NCBI RefSeq assembly: GCF_012972675.1
Contig: NZ_JABCRE010000002.1
Location: 981,001 to 1,045,000, forward strand
Source of the DNA: Pontixanthobacter rizhaonensis
GTDB lineage: Bacteria > Pseudomonadota > Alphaproteobacteria > Sphingomonadales > Sphingomonadaceae
DNA length: 64,000 nucleotides
Direction of reading: 5' to 3'
Below are positions 19,284-28,983 of this stretch, in pieces (the stretch's first letter is position 1; each line of letters begins with the position of its first letter). Position numbers and translations under genes: made by a program. The notes below the pieces were generated by a model. It had not been told where the DNA came from, did no database searches, and saw only the letters and a list, made by a program, of their open reading frames with translations.

Positions 19284-19402
19284 AATAATTGCCTTTCAAA
19301 TTGCATATTTCGTAATGTTCCGCGCCACGCCTCCAGGGATGACCATAGCTGCAGAAGAGCGGCCAACTAGTGTGCTTGCCCGTATTTGGCAAGCAAAACC
19401 GC

Positions 19403-20302
19403 CTATTGGATACGGGTAACTGTATAGCCCTGCTGGCGCAGCATATCTGGTAAGCCATCTGATCCGGCCATATGGGCAGCACCAACCGCGACCATTATCG
19501 GTCCGGTGTCGGGGAACAACACTTGCAATTGCCGGACCCAATCCTGATTGCGCTGGACAAGCAAGGCTGAACGCAGTTCTGGATCTGCGAGCATTCCCTT
19601 CATGCTTTCTTGTTCAAGCGCCTGCATATCGCCCTTGATCCATGTAGCAACTAAATCGCTTGGCTTGCCAGCATCCGTTTCCTGCGTTTCATCAATCACA
19701 GCGTGGAGGAGATCGATCTGTTCTTTGGCTGGTAATTGGTCAAATATACCGAGTTGCCGCGCGGTGCCTTCGAGCTCAATCAACAGGCGGTTGCCGGAAC
19801 TGCGGATTAACGCGCGGTCTACTCCGTTTTCGGAATCTCCAACGCTTTGCAATTGAGCCAACGTAATGGCGGCGGCCCAGGTGTCGGTGGATTGAAAGTG
19901 ACCTTGGTCAAAGTCCCCCTTTGCCATCATCCGCTCAAGCTTCTTCACGCGATCGGAAGATACCCGTTCAACCAATGCGAGCTGCCTGGGTGACAGGGCC
20001 AATTGGTAAAATGTGCGCGCTAAAGCTTGCTGATCGTCGAGATTTGCAATCTCCACCGCCAATGCCTCGGATTGTTGCAAAGCCCTGTCCAGAGCTTCCG
20101 TCCGCCATCTGACGCCGTCGGGCAGGGCATGGATGGTGCCGAACAACCAGCCTTCTGTATTGCCCGCATCGTCCGCTACCAACCACAAGGCGGGCGACGG
20201 CTTATCCGCCGTACCCGCCTCATTATTGTCAGACAAGACACTTCCGCAGCCCGACAGCAGCACAAGTGCCGCCAAAGGGCCGAAGAAATATTTCGAGATC
20301 AT
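19403..20302 (-). CDS. TraB/GumN family lipoprotein
   Basis: This 299-residue protein begins with a lipoprotein signal (hydrophobic core, lipobox LLSG-Cys at about residue 19). It contains GWLFGTIHALPDGVRW, the GTxHxxP motif of the TraB/GumN/Tiki fold. Tiki proteins are metal-dependent proteases, but the function of bacterial GumN members is mostly unknown. It is the second of two adjacent paralogues; its ATG region overlaps the upstream copy's stop by one base (TAATG). Localisation is inferred as envelope-anchored. A 7-bp hairpin (19374-19394) follows the gene without a terminator-like T-run. Confidence 0.85.
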   Translation of the reverse strand: MISKYFFGPLAALVLLSGCGSVLSDNNEAGTADKPSPALWLVADDAGNTEGWLFGTIHALPDGVRWRTEALDRALQQSEALAVEIANLDDQQALARTFYQLALSPRQLALVERVSSDRVKKLERMMAKGDFDQGHFQSTDTWAAAITLAQLQSVGDSENGVDRALIRSSGNRLLIELEGTARQLGIFDQLPAKEQIDLLHAVIDETQETDAGKPSDLVATWIKGDMQALEQESMKGMLADPELRSALLVQRNQDWVRQLQVLFPDTGPIMVAVGAAHMAGSDGLPDMLRQQGYTVTRIQ

Positions 20303-21237
20303 TATTGGACCCGAGTAACCTCAATATCGCGATCTTCAAGCATATCTTGAACGCTTTTCTCGCCAGCCAAATGTCCTGCACCCACAGCAATAAATACCGT
20401 GCCGGGTGTATCCATCCGGTTATCAATCCAATCAGTCCAGTTGGCGTTGCGGTTATACAGCAAGGCTTCGGCCAATACCGGGTCACTAAGCCCTTCGTTC
20501 ATCAATTCTGCAAGAGCGTCAGCATCACCTTCTGCCCATTCGTCAACCATCTTGTCGAGCATTGGGACGACATCGTCTATGTTGGTCGCTACTTCCATCA
20601 TGTAATTAACTTGAACGTTCATTGGCAGACCATCAAAAACACTGGTTTGGAATGCCACTGTTTCCAATTCGCCGCGCGCCATGTCGCCGGCCTTTTCTTC
20701 CAAAGCTGATTCCACGCCAGCATCGGGCGAGTATCCCTTTTGCAGCAACGGGATAATCGACATGTTCATTGCTACGAACCACGGTTCAAAACCATCAAAT
20801 GCAGGTGCGGGGACGCCAAGCTTGCCCAATGCCGCTTCGTAAGCAGCTTTCTGTTCTTCGTTCAGAAGATCACGGACTTTACGGCCATCGGTGAAAGACC
20901 CTTCGCCCATCATGTACTGACCAGCTGCTGCCTCAGAGCCTTTTTCCATGTGGATTTCGGTAACTAGCTTGTCCGAAGCCGCCAGGGCGTTCGCTACTTT
21001 TGGAGTGTACCAATCGATACCTTCAGGCAGCAAATGGACAGTCCCAAACAGATAGATCGTGGTATCTTCGTCTGCGACTTTCCAAAGCGCCGGGCCAGCT
21101 GGTTTCGCATCCTCAATAGCTACTTCGGTCGATGCCACAGGCGTCGGCTTTTGCTGCTGCTGGGCGCAAGCAGTTGTTGAAAATAGCATTGCGATGCCAG
21201 CGGCAGTCGAAGCGAGAGCGTTTTTGTAGGTGTTCAT
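20302..21237 (-). CDS. TraB/GumN family exported protein (paralogue)
   Basis: This 311-residue protein has an N-terminal signal sequence ending in TTACAQQQQ, which could be Sec-cleaved or lipid-modified; the lipobox is non-canonical. It carries TIYLFGTVHLLPEGIDWY (GTxHxxP) and shares the same layout as the downstream gene, including the C-terminal VAVGAAHMAG-type segment seen here as IAVGAGHLAGEKSV. The pair is a tandem duplication whose copies have diverged and presumably specialised. A proteolytic or haem/metal-related role is possible but not shown. Confidence 0.85.
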   Translation of the reverse strand: MNTYKNALASTAAGIAMLFSTTACAQQQQKPTPVASTEVAIEDAKPAGPALWKVADEDTTIYLFGTVHLLPEGIDWYTPKVANALAASDKLVTEIHMEKGSEAAAGQYMMGEGSFTDGRKVRDLLNEEQKAAYEAALGKLGVPAPAFDGFEPWFVAMNMSIIPLLQKGYSPDAGVESALEEKAGDMARGELETVAFQTSVFDGLPMNVQVNYMMEVATNIDDVVPMLDKMVDEWAEGDADALAELMNEGLSDPVLAEALLYNRNANWTDWIDNRMDTPGTVFIAVGAGHLAGEKSVQDMLEDRDIEVTRVQ

Positions 21238-21280
21238 TACATTACCTTTCGGGAAAGAGAGGGTGGATTAAAAAGTGAAA

Positions 21281-21712
21281 TTAGTGGATCCCTAACTTGC
21301 GGGCTCCATAAACGACGAAGGTGGTAACGAGCATGAAAGCAATCACTGGCAGCGCGGAGGGTTCCGGCGCGCGACCTATATCATACAAGACGTACCACAG
21401 GCCAAATGCCCATAGAGTCACATAATAACCGATCAGATGGCTCCATAAATTATCGGCTAGGTCCAATTCGTCTATTCGTCTGAAGTAGTCCCTTGTGAAC
21501 CAGGCTAGGCCGGCCAAAACGACCGCCCAAGCGGCATACAGTATCCAAATCGGCAGTTTCCCGCTTTCAAACAAACCGCTGAGGTACCCCGTGCCGAGAC
21601 CTGCGCCGAAACTGATAAGAACGGCAATGATGAAGTAGCGGATCCATGCTGACCGGCGTGCCTTCAGTTTGAGCTCACCGGAAAGTGGTTCTACATCAGA
21701 TTTATGCGTCAT
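21281..21712 (-). CDS. four-helix membrane protein in XRE-regulator operon
   Basis: The ATG at 21712 follows GAGGAG by about eight bases and sits inside the end of the XRE gene, so it is preferred to the ATG at 21727. The 143-residue protein has about four hydrophobic segments (near 25-45, 52-72, 90-112 and 118-138). I do not recognise a family by motif. It is likely controlled by the tiny regulator encoded just upstream. The base composition is more AT-rich than the flanking genes. Confidence 0.7.
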   Translation of the reverse strand: MTHKSDVEPLSGELKLKARRSAWIRYFIIAVLISFGAGLGTGYLSGLFESGKLPIWILYAAWAVVLAGLAWFTRDYFRRIDELDLADNLWSHLIGYYVTLWAFGLWYVLYDIGRAPEPSALPVIAFMLVTTFVVYGARKLGIH

Positions 21713-21893
21713 CAAAGATCTCCTCAATTGGCATATTGAACAAGCGAGCTATCTTAAAGGCCAGGGGCAGTGACGGATCATGCTTCCCCGTTTCGATTGC
21801 GTTCACGGCTTGCCGAGAAACTTCTAAACGACCAGCCAATTCTGCTTGGCTCCAGTCGCGTTCAGCGCGCAATACTTTTAGGCGGTTGTTCAT
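21702..21893 (-). CDS. XRE-family helix-turn-helix regulator (single domain)
   Basis: At 63 residues this is essentially one Cro/CI-type HTH domain: WSQAELAGRLEVSRQAVNAIE is the helix-turn-helix and KHDPSLPLAFKIARLFNMPIEEIF the closing helices. Similar minimal regulators commonly sit in operons with small membrane proteins. Its start overlaps the upstream membrane gene by four bases, and it overlaps the downstream gene by 11 bases. It probably autoregulates through the repeats at 22339-22372. Confidence 0.92.
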   Translation of the reverse strand: MNNRLKVLRAERDWSQAELAGRLEVSRQAVNAIETGKHDPSLPLAFKIARLFNMPIEEIFDDA

Positions 21894-22306
21894 GTCAGGC
21901 CTCGATAACGGCGCCAGTTAAACCCTACAAAAAAACCGCTAGCTAGGGCTAGATAGGTCCATTCATGAGGGAATCGCGGTTCATTGGGACTACCCATCAA
22001 CCCATCAACCAATCCGAGAAGAAACGGGCCAATAAACACCCAAAATATAGCGGTTGCTAGGGCAGTGGTTGCCCCTGCTTGCCATAAGCCTCGCAGAAAC
22101 TCGTCATTATGCTTTGCGTTCATCATCAGGAGTATCGACAGGAGGGCAATAATTTTGCCGATGAGAGCCAGATCAGGACTGCGAAAGTACACTTCACAGA
22201 CAATAGCAAACATTGTTCCGAGCGCGCCGATCCAGCCTCCTGCTAGATACCATGCCGCATTATCATTTCGAGTGGGTTCTGATGAGTAGGGCATCGCCTC
22301 TACCAA
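21890..22306 (-). CDS. membrane protein, first gene of the XRE operon
   Basis: This 138-residue protein has four hydrophobic segments (about 17-38, 46-62, 75-97 and 112-130) and no motif I can name. It is translationally coupled to the XRE gene (ATGA). The promoter lies directly upstream with a perfect TTGACA. Two membrane proteins flanking a one-domain regulator suggests a self-contained, regulated membrane module. Confidence 0.68.
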   Translation of the reverse strand: MVEAMPYSSEPTRNDNAAWYLAGGWIGALGTMFAIVCEVYFRSPDLALIGKIIALLSILLMMNAKHNDEFLRGLWQAGATTALATAIFWVFIGPFLLGLVDGLMGSPNEPRFPHEWTYLALASGFFVGFNWRRYRGLT

Positions 22307-22338
22307 TATGTCCGTGGTTCGTGTGATGTAAGGTGTGC

Positions 22339-22372
22339 CTGACTATATGTCGTGATTCGCTGACTATGTCAA
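22339..22372 (-). promoter_or_regulatory. promoter with 21-bp-spaced direct repeats for the XRE operon
   Basis: On the minus strand TTGACA (22372-22367) is followed by TATAGT (22347-22342) with 19 bp between, or CATATA with 17. The element CTGACTAT (plus-strand reading, at 22339 and 22360) occurs twice exactly 21 bp apart, two helical turns, one copy over the -10 and one over the -35. This is a good candidate operator for the XRE protein. Confidence 0.6.
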
Positions 22373-22490
22373 GAAAACCTTACAAAAAGTTTGGACAAGG
22401 TGACAGAACAAGCTCTGCTCCACCTCTATACTGAGCACAGGTTGCAGTGCAGCATTGACGCATTTGGGGCGGTGCGCCAAAGCCGCGCGC

Positions 22491-23414
22491 ATGGCGACGA
22501 CTACACCTTCTATTCCCGCTCGCAATCCTGCGAAATCGTTTCAAGATATGATCTTGGCCCTTCATGATTTCTGGAGCGCACATGGCTGCTTGATTTTGCA
22601 GCCTTACGATATGCGTATGGGGGCGGGGACGTTCCACACCGCAACAACCCTGCGTGCGCTTGGGCCAGAACCGTGGAATGCCGCCTTTGTGCAGCCGTGC
22701 CGCCGACCGACCGACGGGCGCTATGGCGAAAACCCCAACAGGTTGCAGCACTATTACCAGTATCAAGTGATCCTGAAGCCAAGTCCGTCCGATATTCAGG
22801 AACTCTACCTTAAGAGCCTCGAAGTGATCGGGATTGATCCGCTCAAGCATGATATTCGCTTTGTGGAAGATGACTGGGAAAGCCCCACGCTGGGCGCATG
22901 GGGTCTTGGCTGGGAAGTGTGGTGTGACGGGATGGAAGTCACGCAGTTCACCTATTTCCAGCAAATGGGCGGCTTTGATTGTAAGCCTGTTGCGGGCGAG
23001 CTGACATACGGGCTTGAACGCCTCGCCATGTATATTCAGGGCGTGGACAATGTGTACGACCTCGACTTCAACGGGCGCGGCGTTTCCTACGGAGAGGTAT
23101 TCCTCGAAAACGAACGCCAGATGTCCAAATGGAATTTCGAAGTCGCAGACACCGATGCGCTGTTTGATCTGTTCAACAAGGCTGAGGCCGAGTGCAAAAA
23201 TGCGCTTGCGGGTGACGTGCCCATCGCCGCCTATGAGCAAGCGGTTGAGGCGAGCCACATCTTTAACCTCCTCCAAGCGCGCGGTGTGATTTCTGTGCAG
23301 GAACGCGCCAGCTATATGGCCCGGGTCCGCGATCTGGCGCGCGGATCGTGCGAGAAGCATATGGAGCTGAAAAAAGACGAATGGGCCGAGAAGTTTCCGG
23401 AGTGGAGCGCATGA
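22491..23414 (+). CDS. glyQ: glycyl-tRNA synthetase alpha subunit
   Basis: The alpha subunit holds the class II catalytic core that charges tRNA-Gly in the alpha2beta2 enzyme. The start is set at ATG 22491, giving 307 residues; a TTG at 22455 is in frame but less likely. Family stretches include [35 protein letters not shown] (in parts), [15 protein letters not shown] and [14 protein letters not shown]. It overlaps glyS by four bases, so the subunits are made in step. Confidence 0.98.
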   Translation: MATTTPSIPARNPAKSFQDMILALHDFWSAHGCLILQPYDMRMGAGTFHTATTLRALGPEPWNAAFVQPCRRPTDGRYGENPNRLQHYYQYQVILKPSPSDIQELYLKSLEVIGIDPLKHDIRFVEDDWESPTLGAWGLGWEVWCDGMEVTQFTYFQQMGGFDCKPVAGELTYGLERLAMYIQGVDNVYDLDFNGRGVSYGEVFLENERQMSKWNFEVADTDALFDLFNKAEAECKNALAGDVPIAAYEQAVEASHIFNLLQARGVISVQERASYMARVRDLARGSCEKHMELKKDEWAEKFPEWSA

Positions 23415-25474
23415 GCAATTTCCTCCTAGAACTCCGTTCCGAAGAAATCCCCGCCCGTATGCAAAAGGGTGCGCGGGCAGAGCTTGAGAAGCTGTTCCGC
23501 CGCGAGATGGATGCCGCCGGTGTGGCGCTGGGCGAGTTGACCGTATGGTCCACGCCGCGCCGCCTTGCCTTGATTGCGCGTGATCTGCCGACACAAACCG
23601 ATGCCGTCAGCGAAGAAGCCAAGGGTCCGCCGGAGGGTGCTCCCGATCAGGCGGTCGATGGCTTCTGCCGCAAGAACGGCGTCTCGCGCGACCAGTTGGA
23701 AGTCCGCGACGTCAAAGGCCGCCCTACTTATTTTGCCGTAATCAATACGCCGGGCAGGGCGGTTGCCGAGGTTTTGGCTGAAGCTATCCCCGCGATTATC
23801 CGCGATTTTTCATGGCCCAAATCGCAGCGTTGGGGCGCGGCCTCGATCAGCACCGAAAGCCTGCGCTGGGTCCGCCCGCTATCGGGCATTGTAGCGCTGA
23901 TGGATGGCGATGTGGTGGCGTGCGAAACACATGGCATCACATCGGGCAATGTTACCAAGGGCCACCGCTTCCATCACAATGGTGAAATTACGATTGGTAG
24001 CGCGGATGATTATGCAGCCAAGTTGCGCGATGCCCATGTGATTGTCGATCATGAAGAACGCCAAAACATTATCCGCACCGGCGCTGCCAAGGCTGCGCAG
24101 GATGCGGGCCTTGATCTGGTCGAGGATGAAGGCCTCGTCATCGAGAATGCGGGCCTGACCGAATGGCCCGTGCCGCTGCTTGGCCGGTTTGAGGATGATT
24201 TCCTCGAAGTGCCGCCGGAAACAATCCAGCTCACCGCGCGGGTCAACCAGAAGTATTTCGTGTGCGAAAAGGATGGCAAGCTTGCCAACGCCTTCATCTG
24301 CACGTCCAATATCGAGGCGGAGGATCCCGCTGTGGTGGTGGAGGGCAACCGCAAAGTCCTCGCCGCGCGTCTGTCTGATGCGAAGTTCTTCTGGGATGTG
24401 GACCGCAAGAAGACGCTGGCGGAGCACGCCAAAGGTCTTGAGCGGATTACTTTCCATGAGAAGCTGGGCACGGTTGCGGATAAGGTCGAGCGGGTGGGTT
24501 GGTTGGCCAAATGGCTAACACAACTGAATTTCGACCATGGCCTGGGGGACGCCGCAGAAAAAGCTGCGGGTTTGTGCAAGGCTGACCTTGTCACCGAAAT
24601 GGTCGGAGAGTTCCCTGAACTTCAGGGACTTATGGGCGGTTATTACGCCCGCGCTGAAGGTTTAGGCGATGCAGTCGCTGATGCGATCCGCGATCACTAC
24701 AAGCCAATCGGGAAGAGTGATGAAATACCAACTGCTCCGTTGACCGTGGCAGTGAGTTTAGCCGACAAGCTCGATACTCTGGCAGGCTTCTTCTCAATTG
24801 ATGCAGCACCGACAGGATCGAAAGACCCATTTGCGCTACGGCGGGCCGCGCTTTCGTCGATCCTGCTGATTCAGCACAACAATTTGCGCGTTGGACTCGC
24901 TTCCGTTCTGGAACGGCATATGCGTCAATTTGGAAGTGAGAGCCCGCAAAAACTCCTCGACTTCTTCGCCGACCGCCTCAAAGTCCAACAACGCGATGCT
25001 GGCGTCCGTCACGACCTCATAGACGCAGTCTTTGCGCTCGGCGGCGAAGACGATCTCGTCCGCTTGCTCGCCCGCGTCCATGCGCTGCAATCCTTTATGG
25101 CCACAGAAGACGGCACCAACCTGCTCGCGGGTTACAAGCGTGCGTCCAACATTCTCAAGAAAGAGGAGTGGGACAATTCAGACTCTACGGCGGACAATAA
25201 CAACTCTCTGTCCTACGCGCCGGAAACCAGCGAGAAGGCATTGATCGACGCGCTTGATGCAGCAGGCCCAAAAGCGGCCTCTGCGATTGAGAGCGAAGAT
25301 TTCGAGGGAGCAATGGCGGCGCTCGCGTCATTACGTAGTCCAATTGATGAGTTTTTTGACCATGTCACGGTTAATGACAGCGATGCAGACAAGCGGGCCG
25401 CACGGCTCGATTTGCTCGCGCGTTTCCGCAGTGCGGTTCATCAAGTGGCGGATTTCAGCCGCATCGAAGGGTGA
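23411..25474 (+). CDS. glyS: glycyl-tRNA synthetase beta subunit
   Basis: The beta subunit recognises tRNA-Gly (HD-like and anticodon-binding domains) and partners GlyQ. The start at ATG 23411 ([17 protein letters not shown]) overlaps the glyQ stop. The 687-residue length is normal. Visible parts include [26 protein letters not shown] and [24 protein letters not shown] (in parts). The segment around 24600-24900 looks slightly less GC-rich at third positions than the rest of the gene, which may reflect recombination but is weak. Confidence 0.98.
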   Translation: MSNFLLELRSEEIPARMQKGARAELEKLFRREMDAAGVALGELTVWSTPRRLALIARDLPTQTDAVSEEAKGPPEGAPDQAVDGFCRKNGVSRDQLEVRDVKGRPTYFAVINTPGRAVAEVLAEAIPAIIRDFSWPKSQRWGAASISTESLRWVRPLSGIVALMDGDVVACETHGITSGNVTKGHRFHHNGEITIGSADDYAAKLRDAHVIVDHEERQNIIRTGAAKAAQDAGLDLVEDEGLVIENAGLTEWPVPLLGRFEDDFLEVPPETIQLTARVNQKYFVCEKDGKLANAFICTSNIEAEDPAVVVEGNRKVLAARLSDAKFFWDVDRKKTLAEHAKGLERITFHEKLGTVADKVERVGWLAKWLTQLNFDHGLGDAAEKAAGLCKADLVTEMVGEFPELQGLMGGYYARAEGLGDAVADAIRDHYKPIGKSDEIPTAPLTVAVSLADKLDTLAGFFSIDAAPTGSKDPFALRRAALSSILLIQHNNLRVGLASVLERHMRQFGSESPQKLLDFFADRLKVQQRDAGVRHDLIDAVFALGGEDDLVRLLARVHALQSFMATEDGTNLLAGYKRASNILKKEEWDNSDSTADNNNSLSYAPETSEKALIDALDAAGPKAASAIESEDFEGAMAALASLRSPIDEFFDHVTVNDSDADKRAARLDLLARFRSAVHQVADFSRIEG

Positions 25475-25553
25475 TGTTAAATCCTGCTTTAGAACTATGT
25501 CCCATGTGTCCCTTTCCTACATTTAAGCCCACCATCCAAGCGAGGCCCGAACA

Positions 25554-28223
25554 GTGAAAACGGTTTATACATTTGGCGGAAATGCCGATCACAGCGATCC
25601 ACGGCAAAAAGACAAAACCGTTACTGGCGGGAAGGGTGCCAATCTGGCGGAAATGGCGCAGATCGGTTTGCCAGTCCCACCGGGTTTCACCATCACCACA
25701 GAAGAGTGCGTAAAATACCTCGCTGGCGGGTCCGATTTCACCGAAGCGCTGCGAAATGACGTCAAGGCGGCATTAAACCATATTGAAGCCACCGTCGGTA
25801 AGTCCTTCGGAAATAACGAAGATCCTCTGCTGGTGTCCGTACGCTCTGGCGCCAGAGTGTCGATGCCGGGCATGATGGATACGGTTCTGAACTTGGGTTT
25901 GAATGACGCCACGGTGCAGGGTCTGGCCAAGACATCGGGCGATCACCGTTTTGCATGGGACAGTTACCGCCGGTTCATCCAGATGTATTCTGACGTCGTC
26001 CTGGAGGTTGACCACGGGTTGTTTGAAGAAGCACTCGAAATCGCCAAGGAAGACAAGGGCTTCTATAACGATACGGAGATGGAAGCTGAAGACTGGCAAG
26101 CGCTGGTCACAGAATATAAATCCATCGTTGAGAAGGAATTGGGCACACCATTCCCGCAAGACGTCACGCAGCAATTATGGGGCGCAATCTCTGCCGTGTT
26201 TGACAGCTGGGATGCTGACCGCGCGAAAGTCTATCGGCGGCTCAATGATATTCCTTCGGGTTGGGGCACAGCCGTCAATGTGCAGGCCATGGTGTTCGGC
26301 AATATGGGCGATACCAGCGCGACGGGTGTGGCCTTTACCCGGGACCCTGCAACGGGCGAGAAAGCCTATTACGGCGAATGGCTGGTCAATGCGCAGGGCG
26401 AGGATGTGGTGGCCGGCATCCGTACTCCGCAATATCTCACCAAAGCCGCCCGTGAACGCGCCAATGCCAAGCCGCTCAGCATGGAAGAAGCCATGCCCGC
26501 CGCTTATGGCGAATTGGCTGCTGTGTTCGAGCTGCTCGAAAAACATTACCGCGATATGCAGGATATCGAATTTACCGTTCAAGACGGCAAATTGTGGATG
26601 CTGCAAACCCGTTCCGGCAAACGCACGGCCAAGGCTGCGCTGAAGATGGCCGTCGATATGGCGGGCGAGGGGCTGATTAGCGAGGAAGAAGGCATTCTGC
26701 GCGTCGATCCAATGGCGCTGGATCAATTGCTCCACCCCACGCTCGATCCGCGCGCGCATCGTGACGTGCTGACAACTGGCTTGCCCGCATCGCCGGGGGC
26801 AGCCTCTGGAACCATTGTGCTGGATGCGGACAAAGCAGAACAAGCCGCCAATCGCGGTGAGAAAGTCATTCTGGTTCGCGTTGAAACGAGCCCCGAAGAT
26901 ATTCACGGAATGCACGCAGCGCAGGGGATTTTGACCGCGCGCGGCGGCATGACGTCACACGCCGCTGTGGTGGCGCGCGGGATGGGCCGCCCCTGTGTAT
27001 CGGGCGCGTCCGCCGTGTCTATCGACATGGCAAGCCGTACATTGCGGATCGGCAACCGGGAACTCAGCGAAGGTGATACGCTCACGCTGGACGGCTCCAA
27101 TGGCCAGGTGATGGCCGGCGAAGTTCGCACTATCGAACCGGAAATGGCGGGTGATTTCGGCGTATTGATGGGTTGGGCAGACAAGCATCGGCGGATGAAT
27201 GTTCGGACCAACGCTGAAACTCCGGCAGATTGTAAGATGGCGCGCCAGTTCGGCGCCGAAGGCATCGGACTATGCCGGACAGAGCATATGTTCTTTGACG
27301 CTGGCCGGATCAGCGCGGTTCGCGAGATGATCCTGGCGGATACGGAAGCGGGCCGCCGTGAGGCGCTGGCTAAGCTTCTTCCTGAACAGCGCAATGATTT
27401 CAAAGCGATATTTGAAGTTATGGTGGGGCTTCCTTGCACCATTCGATTGCTTGATCCGCCGTTGCATGAATTCCTGCCGCATGGTGATGCTGAATTTGCA
27501 GACCTTGCCGATGTCACTGGCCTCAATGTCGATCATTTGAAACGCCGCGCGGCTGAGCTGCACGAGTTCAACCCCATGCTGGGCCATCGTGGTTGCCGCC
27601 TTGGGATTACCTATCCTGAAATTTACGAGATGCAGGCACGGGGTATCTTTGAAGCGGCGTGTGCTGTTGCCAAGGAATCTGGCGATGCTCCAGTGCCGGA
27701 AATCATGGTCCCATTGGTCGCGACCAAGCGGGAATTAGAGATTTTACGCGCACTTATTGACCGTGTTGCGCAGGACGTCTTCACCGAACAGGGCCGCGAG
27801 ATCGAGTATCTTGTCGGCACCATGATCGAACTGCCACGTGCCGCTTTGATGGCTGGTGAAATTGCCAATGAAGCGCGGTTCTTCTCCTTTGGTACCAATG
27901 ACTTAACCCAGACAACTTTGGGCGTTTCGCGGGATGATTCCGCGCGTTTCCTCGCACCTTATGTTGATCAGGGAATTTTCGAGCGCGATCCCTTCGTCAG
28001 CCTTGATGTTGATGGCGTTGGCCAATTGGTGGAAATGGCAGCCGAGCGGGGCCGGGCAACGCGCGGGGACATTAAGCTGGGCATTTGCGGGGAACATGGC
28101 GGTGATCCGGCCAGCATCAGTTTCTGCGACGATGTCGGCTTGGACTATGTCAGCGCCTCACCTTACCGGGTGCCAATTGCTCGCTTGGCGGCGGCACAGG
28201 CATCGCTGCGCAAAAAAGCCTAA
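25554..28223 (+). CDS. ppdK: pyruvate, phosphate dikinase
   Basis: PpdK interconverts pyruvate, ATP and Pi with PEP, AMP and PPi, allowing gluconeogenic or PPi-driven glycolytic flux around the enolase product. The 889-residue protein starts at GTG 25554 after a GAGG site. It has an N-terminal ATP-grasp domain (GGKGANLAEMAQIGLPVPPGF in parts), the swivelling phosphohistidine domain (GGMTSHAAVVARGMGRPCVSG, catalytic His) and the C-terminal PEP/pyruvate barrel (GTNDLTQTTLG, GICGEHGGDP). All catalytic regions look intact. It follows glyS but is separated by about 80 bp. Confidence 0.98.
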   Translation: MKTVYTFGGNADHSDPRQKDKTVTGGKGANLAEMAQIGLPVPPGFTITTEECVKYLAGGSDFTEALRNDVKAALNHIEATVGKSFGNNEDPLLVSVRSGARVSMPGMMDTVLNLGLNDATVQGLAKTSGDHRFAWDSYRRFIQMYSDVVLEVDHGLFEEALEIAKEDKGFYNDTEMEAEDWQALVTEYKSIVEKELGTPFPQDVTQQLWGAISAVFDSWDADRAKVYRRLNDIPSGWGTAVNVQAMVFGNMGDTSATGVAFTRDPATGEKAYYGEWLVNAQGEDVVAGIRTPQYLTKAARERANAKPLSMEEAMPAAYGELAAVFELLEKHYRDMQDIEFTVQDGKLWMLQTRSGKRTAKAALKMAVDMAGEGLISEEEGILRVDPMALDQLLHPTLDPRAHRDVLTTGLPASPGAASGTIVLDADKAEQAANRGEKVILVRVETSPEDIHGMHAAQGILTARGGMTSHAAVVARGMGRPCVSGASAVSIDMASRTLRIGNRELSEGDTLTLDGSNGQVMAGEVRTIEPEMAGDFGVLMGWADKHRRMNVRTNAETPADCKMARQFGAEGIGLCRTEHMFFDAGRISAVREMILADTEAGRREALAKLLPEQRNDFKAIFEVMVGLPCTIRLLDPPLHEFLPHGDAEFADLADVTGLNVDHLKRRAAELHEFNPMLGHRGCRLGITYPEIYEMQARGIFEAACAVAKESGDAPVPEIMVPLVATKRELEILRALIDRVAQDVFTEQGREIEYLVGTMIELPRAALMAGEIANEARFFSFGTNDLTQTTLGVSRDDSARFLAPYVDQGIFERDPFVSLDVDGVGQLVEMAAERGRATRGDIKLGICGEHGGDPASISFCDDVGLDYVSASPYRVPIARLAAAQASLRKKA

Positions 28224-28227
28224 GGGT

Positions 28228-28983
28228 TTATTTCCAACCGGTTAGGGTGATCATTTCAAAGCTCTCTTTGATCTTCCCATCATGGTCAGCAAGAGCTTGA
28301 AAGGCGATTTTAGCCCGAGCAAGCCCCTCACGGCAGATGTGCGGCGCTGAATTCATCAAGGCGTTATTCATGCCGTGATCGCGTAGATCACTAACAAGCC
28401 GGTCGAGCGATGAAAAACGTACTGAAAGTGTATGACTATCAACCACTTGCCGCTTGAACCCGGCGCGCTGTAACAAGCCCGCGGCGGACTGGTTATCGAC
28501 CATAGGATGAATTCGCGCTGCAGGCCGATCACCATCAGCCGCCAGCATGGCTTGCCGCAATTTGGGCAAGCTCCCTGCGCCAGGGAATGTGGCGATCATC
28601 AGGCCTCCATCCGCAAGCGCATTCTTGCTGTGGATCAGCGCACCGGGCAAATCGTTGACCGTTGCCAAGCCCAACAGATGAATAACAAGATCATACGGGC
28701 CGCCGGAAATTGGCTGCTCTTCATCAAATACGCCAATGGGATAGCGGTCCACTTCGACCCCGCGCGCTTTCAAAACTGACGGCAAGAGGCCAGTCCAATC
28801 GCCTATAATGAGGGCGTTTTTTGGCGTCAGTTGCATAAAATCCATCCGCTCAACCACATCATCGACAGCGTCACGAAGCAGATAATCGGCGGCGTCTGGC
28901 GCCCTGGATCGGGTAATCAAACGGGCCCATTTGGCAGCCCGTCGGACGCGGCAGAATATGGTGGGCGGTGCAGCATTGCTCAT
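28228..28983 (-). CDS. SAM-dependent methyltransferase-like protein
   Basis: This 251-residue protein resembles the BioC/NDUFAF5-type class I methyltransferase group: NALIIGDWTGLLPSVL stands in the SAM-binding position, and PYDLVIHLLGLATVNDLPG and GGLMIATFPG follow as later strands. The glycine loop (IGDWTG) departs from the usual GxGxG. The ATG at 28983 is preferred; a longer frame upstream would run further into the divergent comF gene. The target is unknown. It is divergent from and slightly overlaps comF at the 5' ends. Confidence 0.78.
   Translation of the reverse strand: MSNAAPPTIFCRVRRAAKWARLITRSRAPDAADYLLRDAVDDVVERMDFMQLTPKNALIIGDWTGLLPSVLKARGVEVDRYPIGVFDEEQPISGGPYDLVIHLLGLATVNDLPGALIHSKNALADGGLMIATFPGAGSLPKLRQAMLAADGDRPAARIHPMVDNQSAAGLLQRAGFKRQVVDSHTLSVRFSSLDRLVSDLRDHGMNNALMNSAPHICREGLARAKIAFQALADHDGKIKESFEMITLTGWK

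Noticed and set aside
19374-19394. Terminator after the TraB/GumN pair
   Set aside because: The GCTTGCC/GGCAAGC hairpin is only 7 bp and the T-run is on the wrong side for minus-strand transcription.
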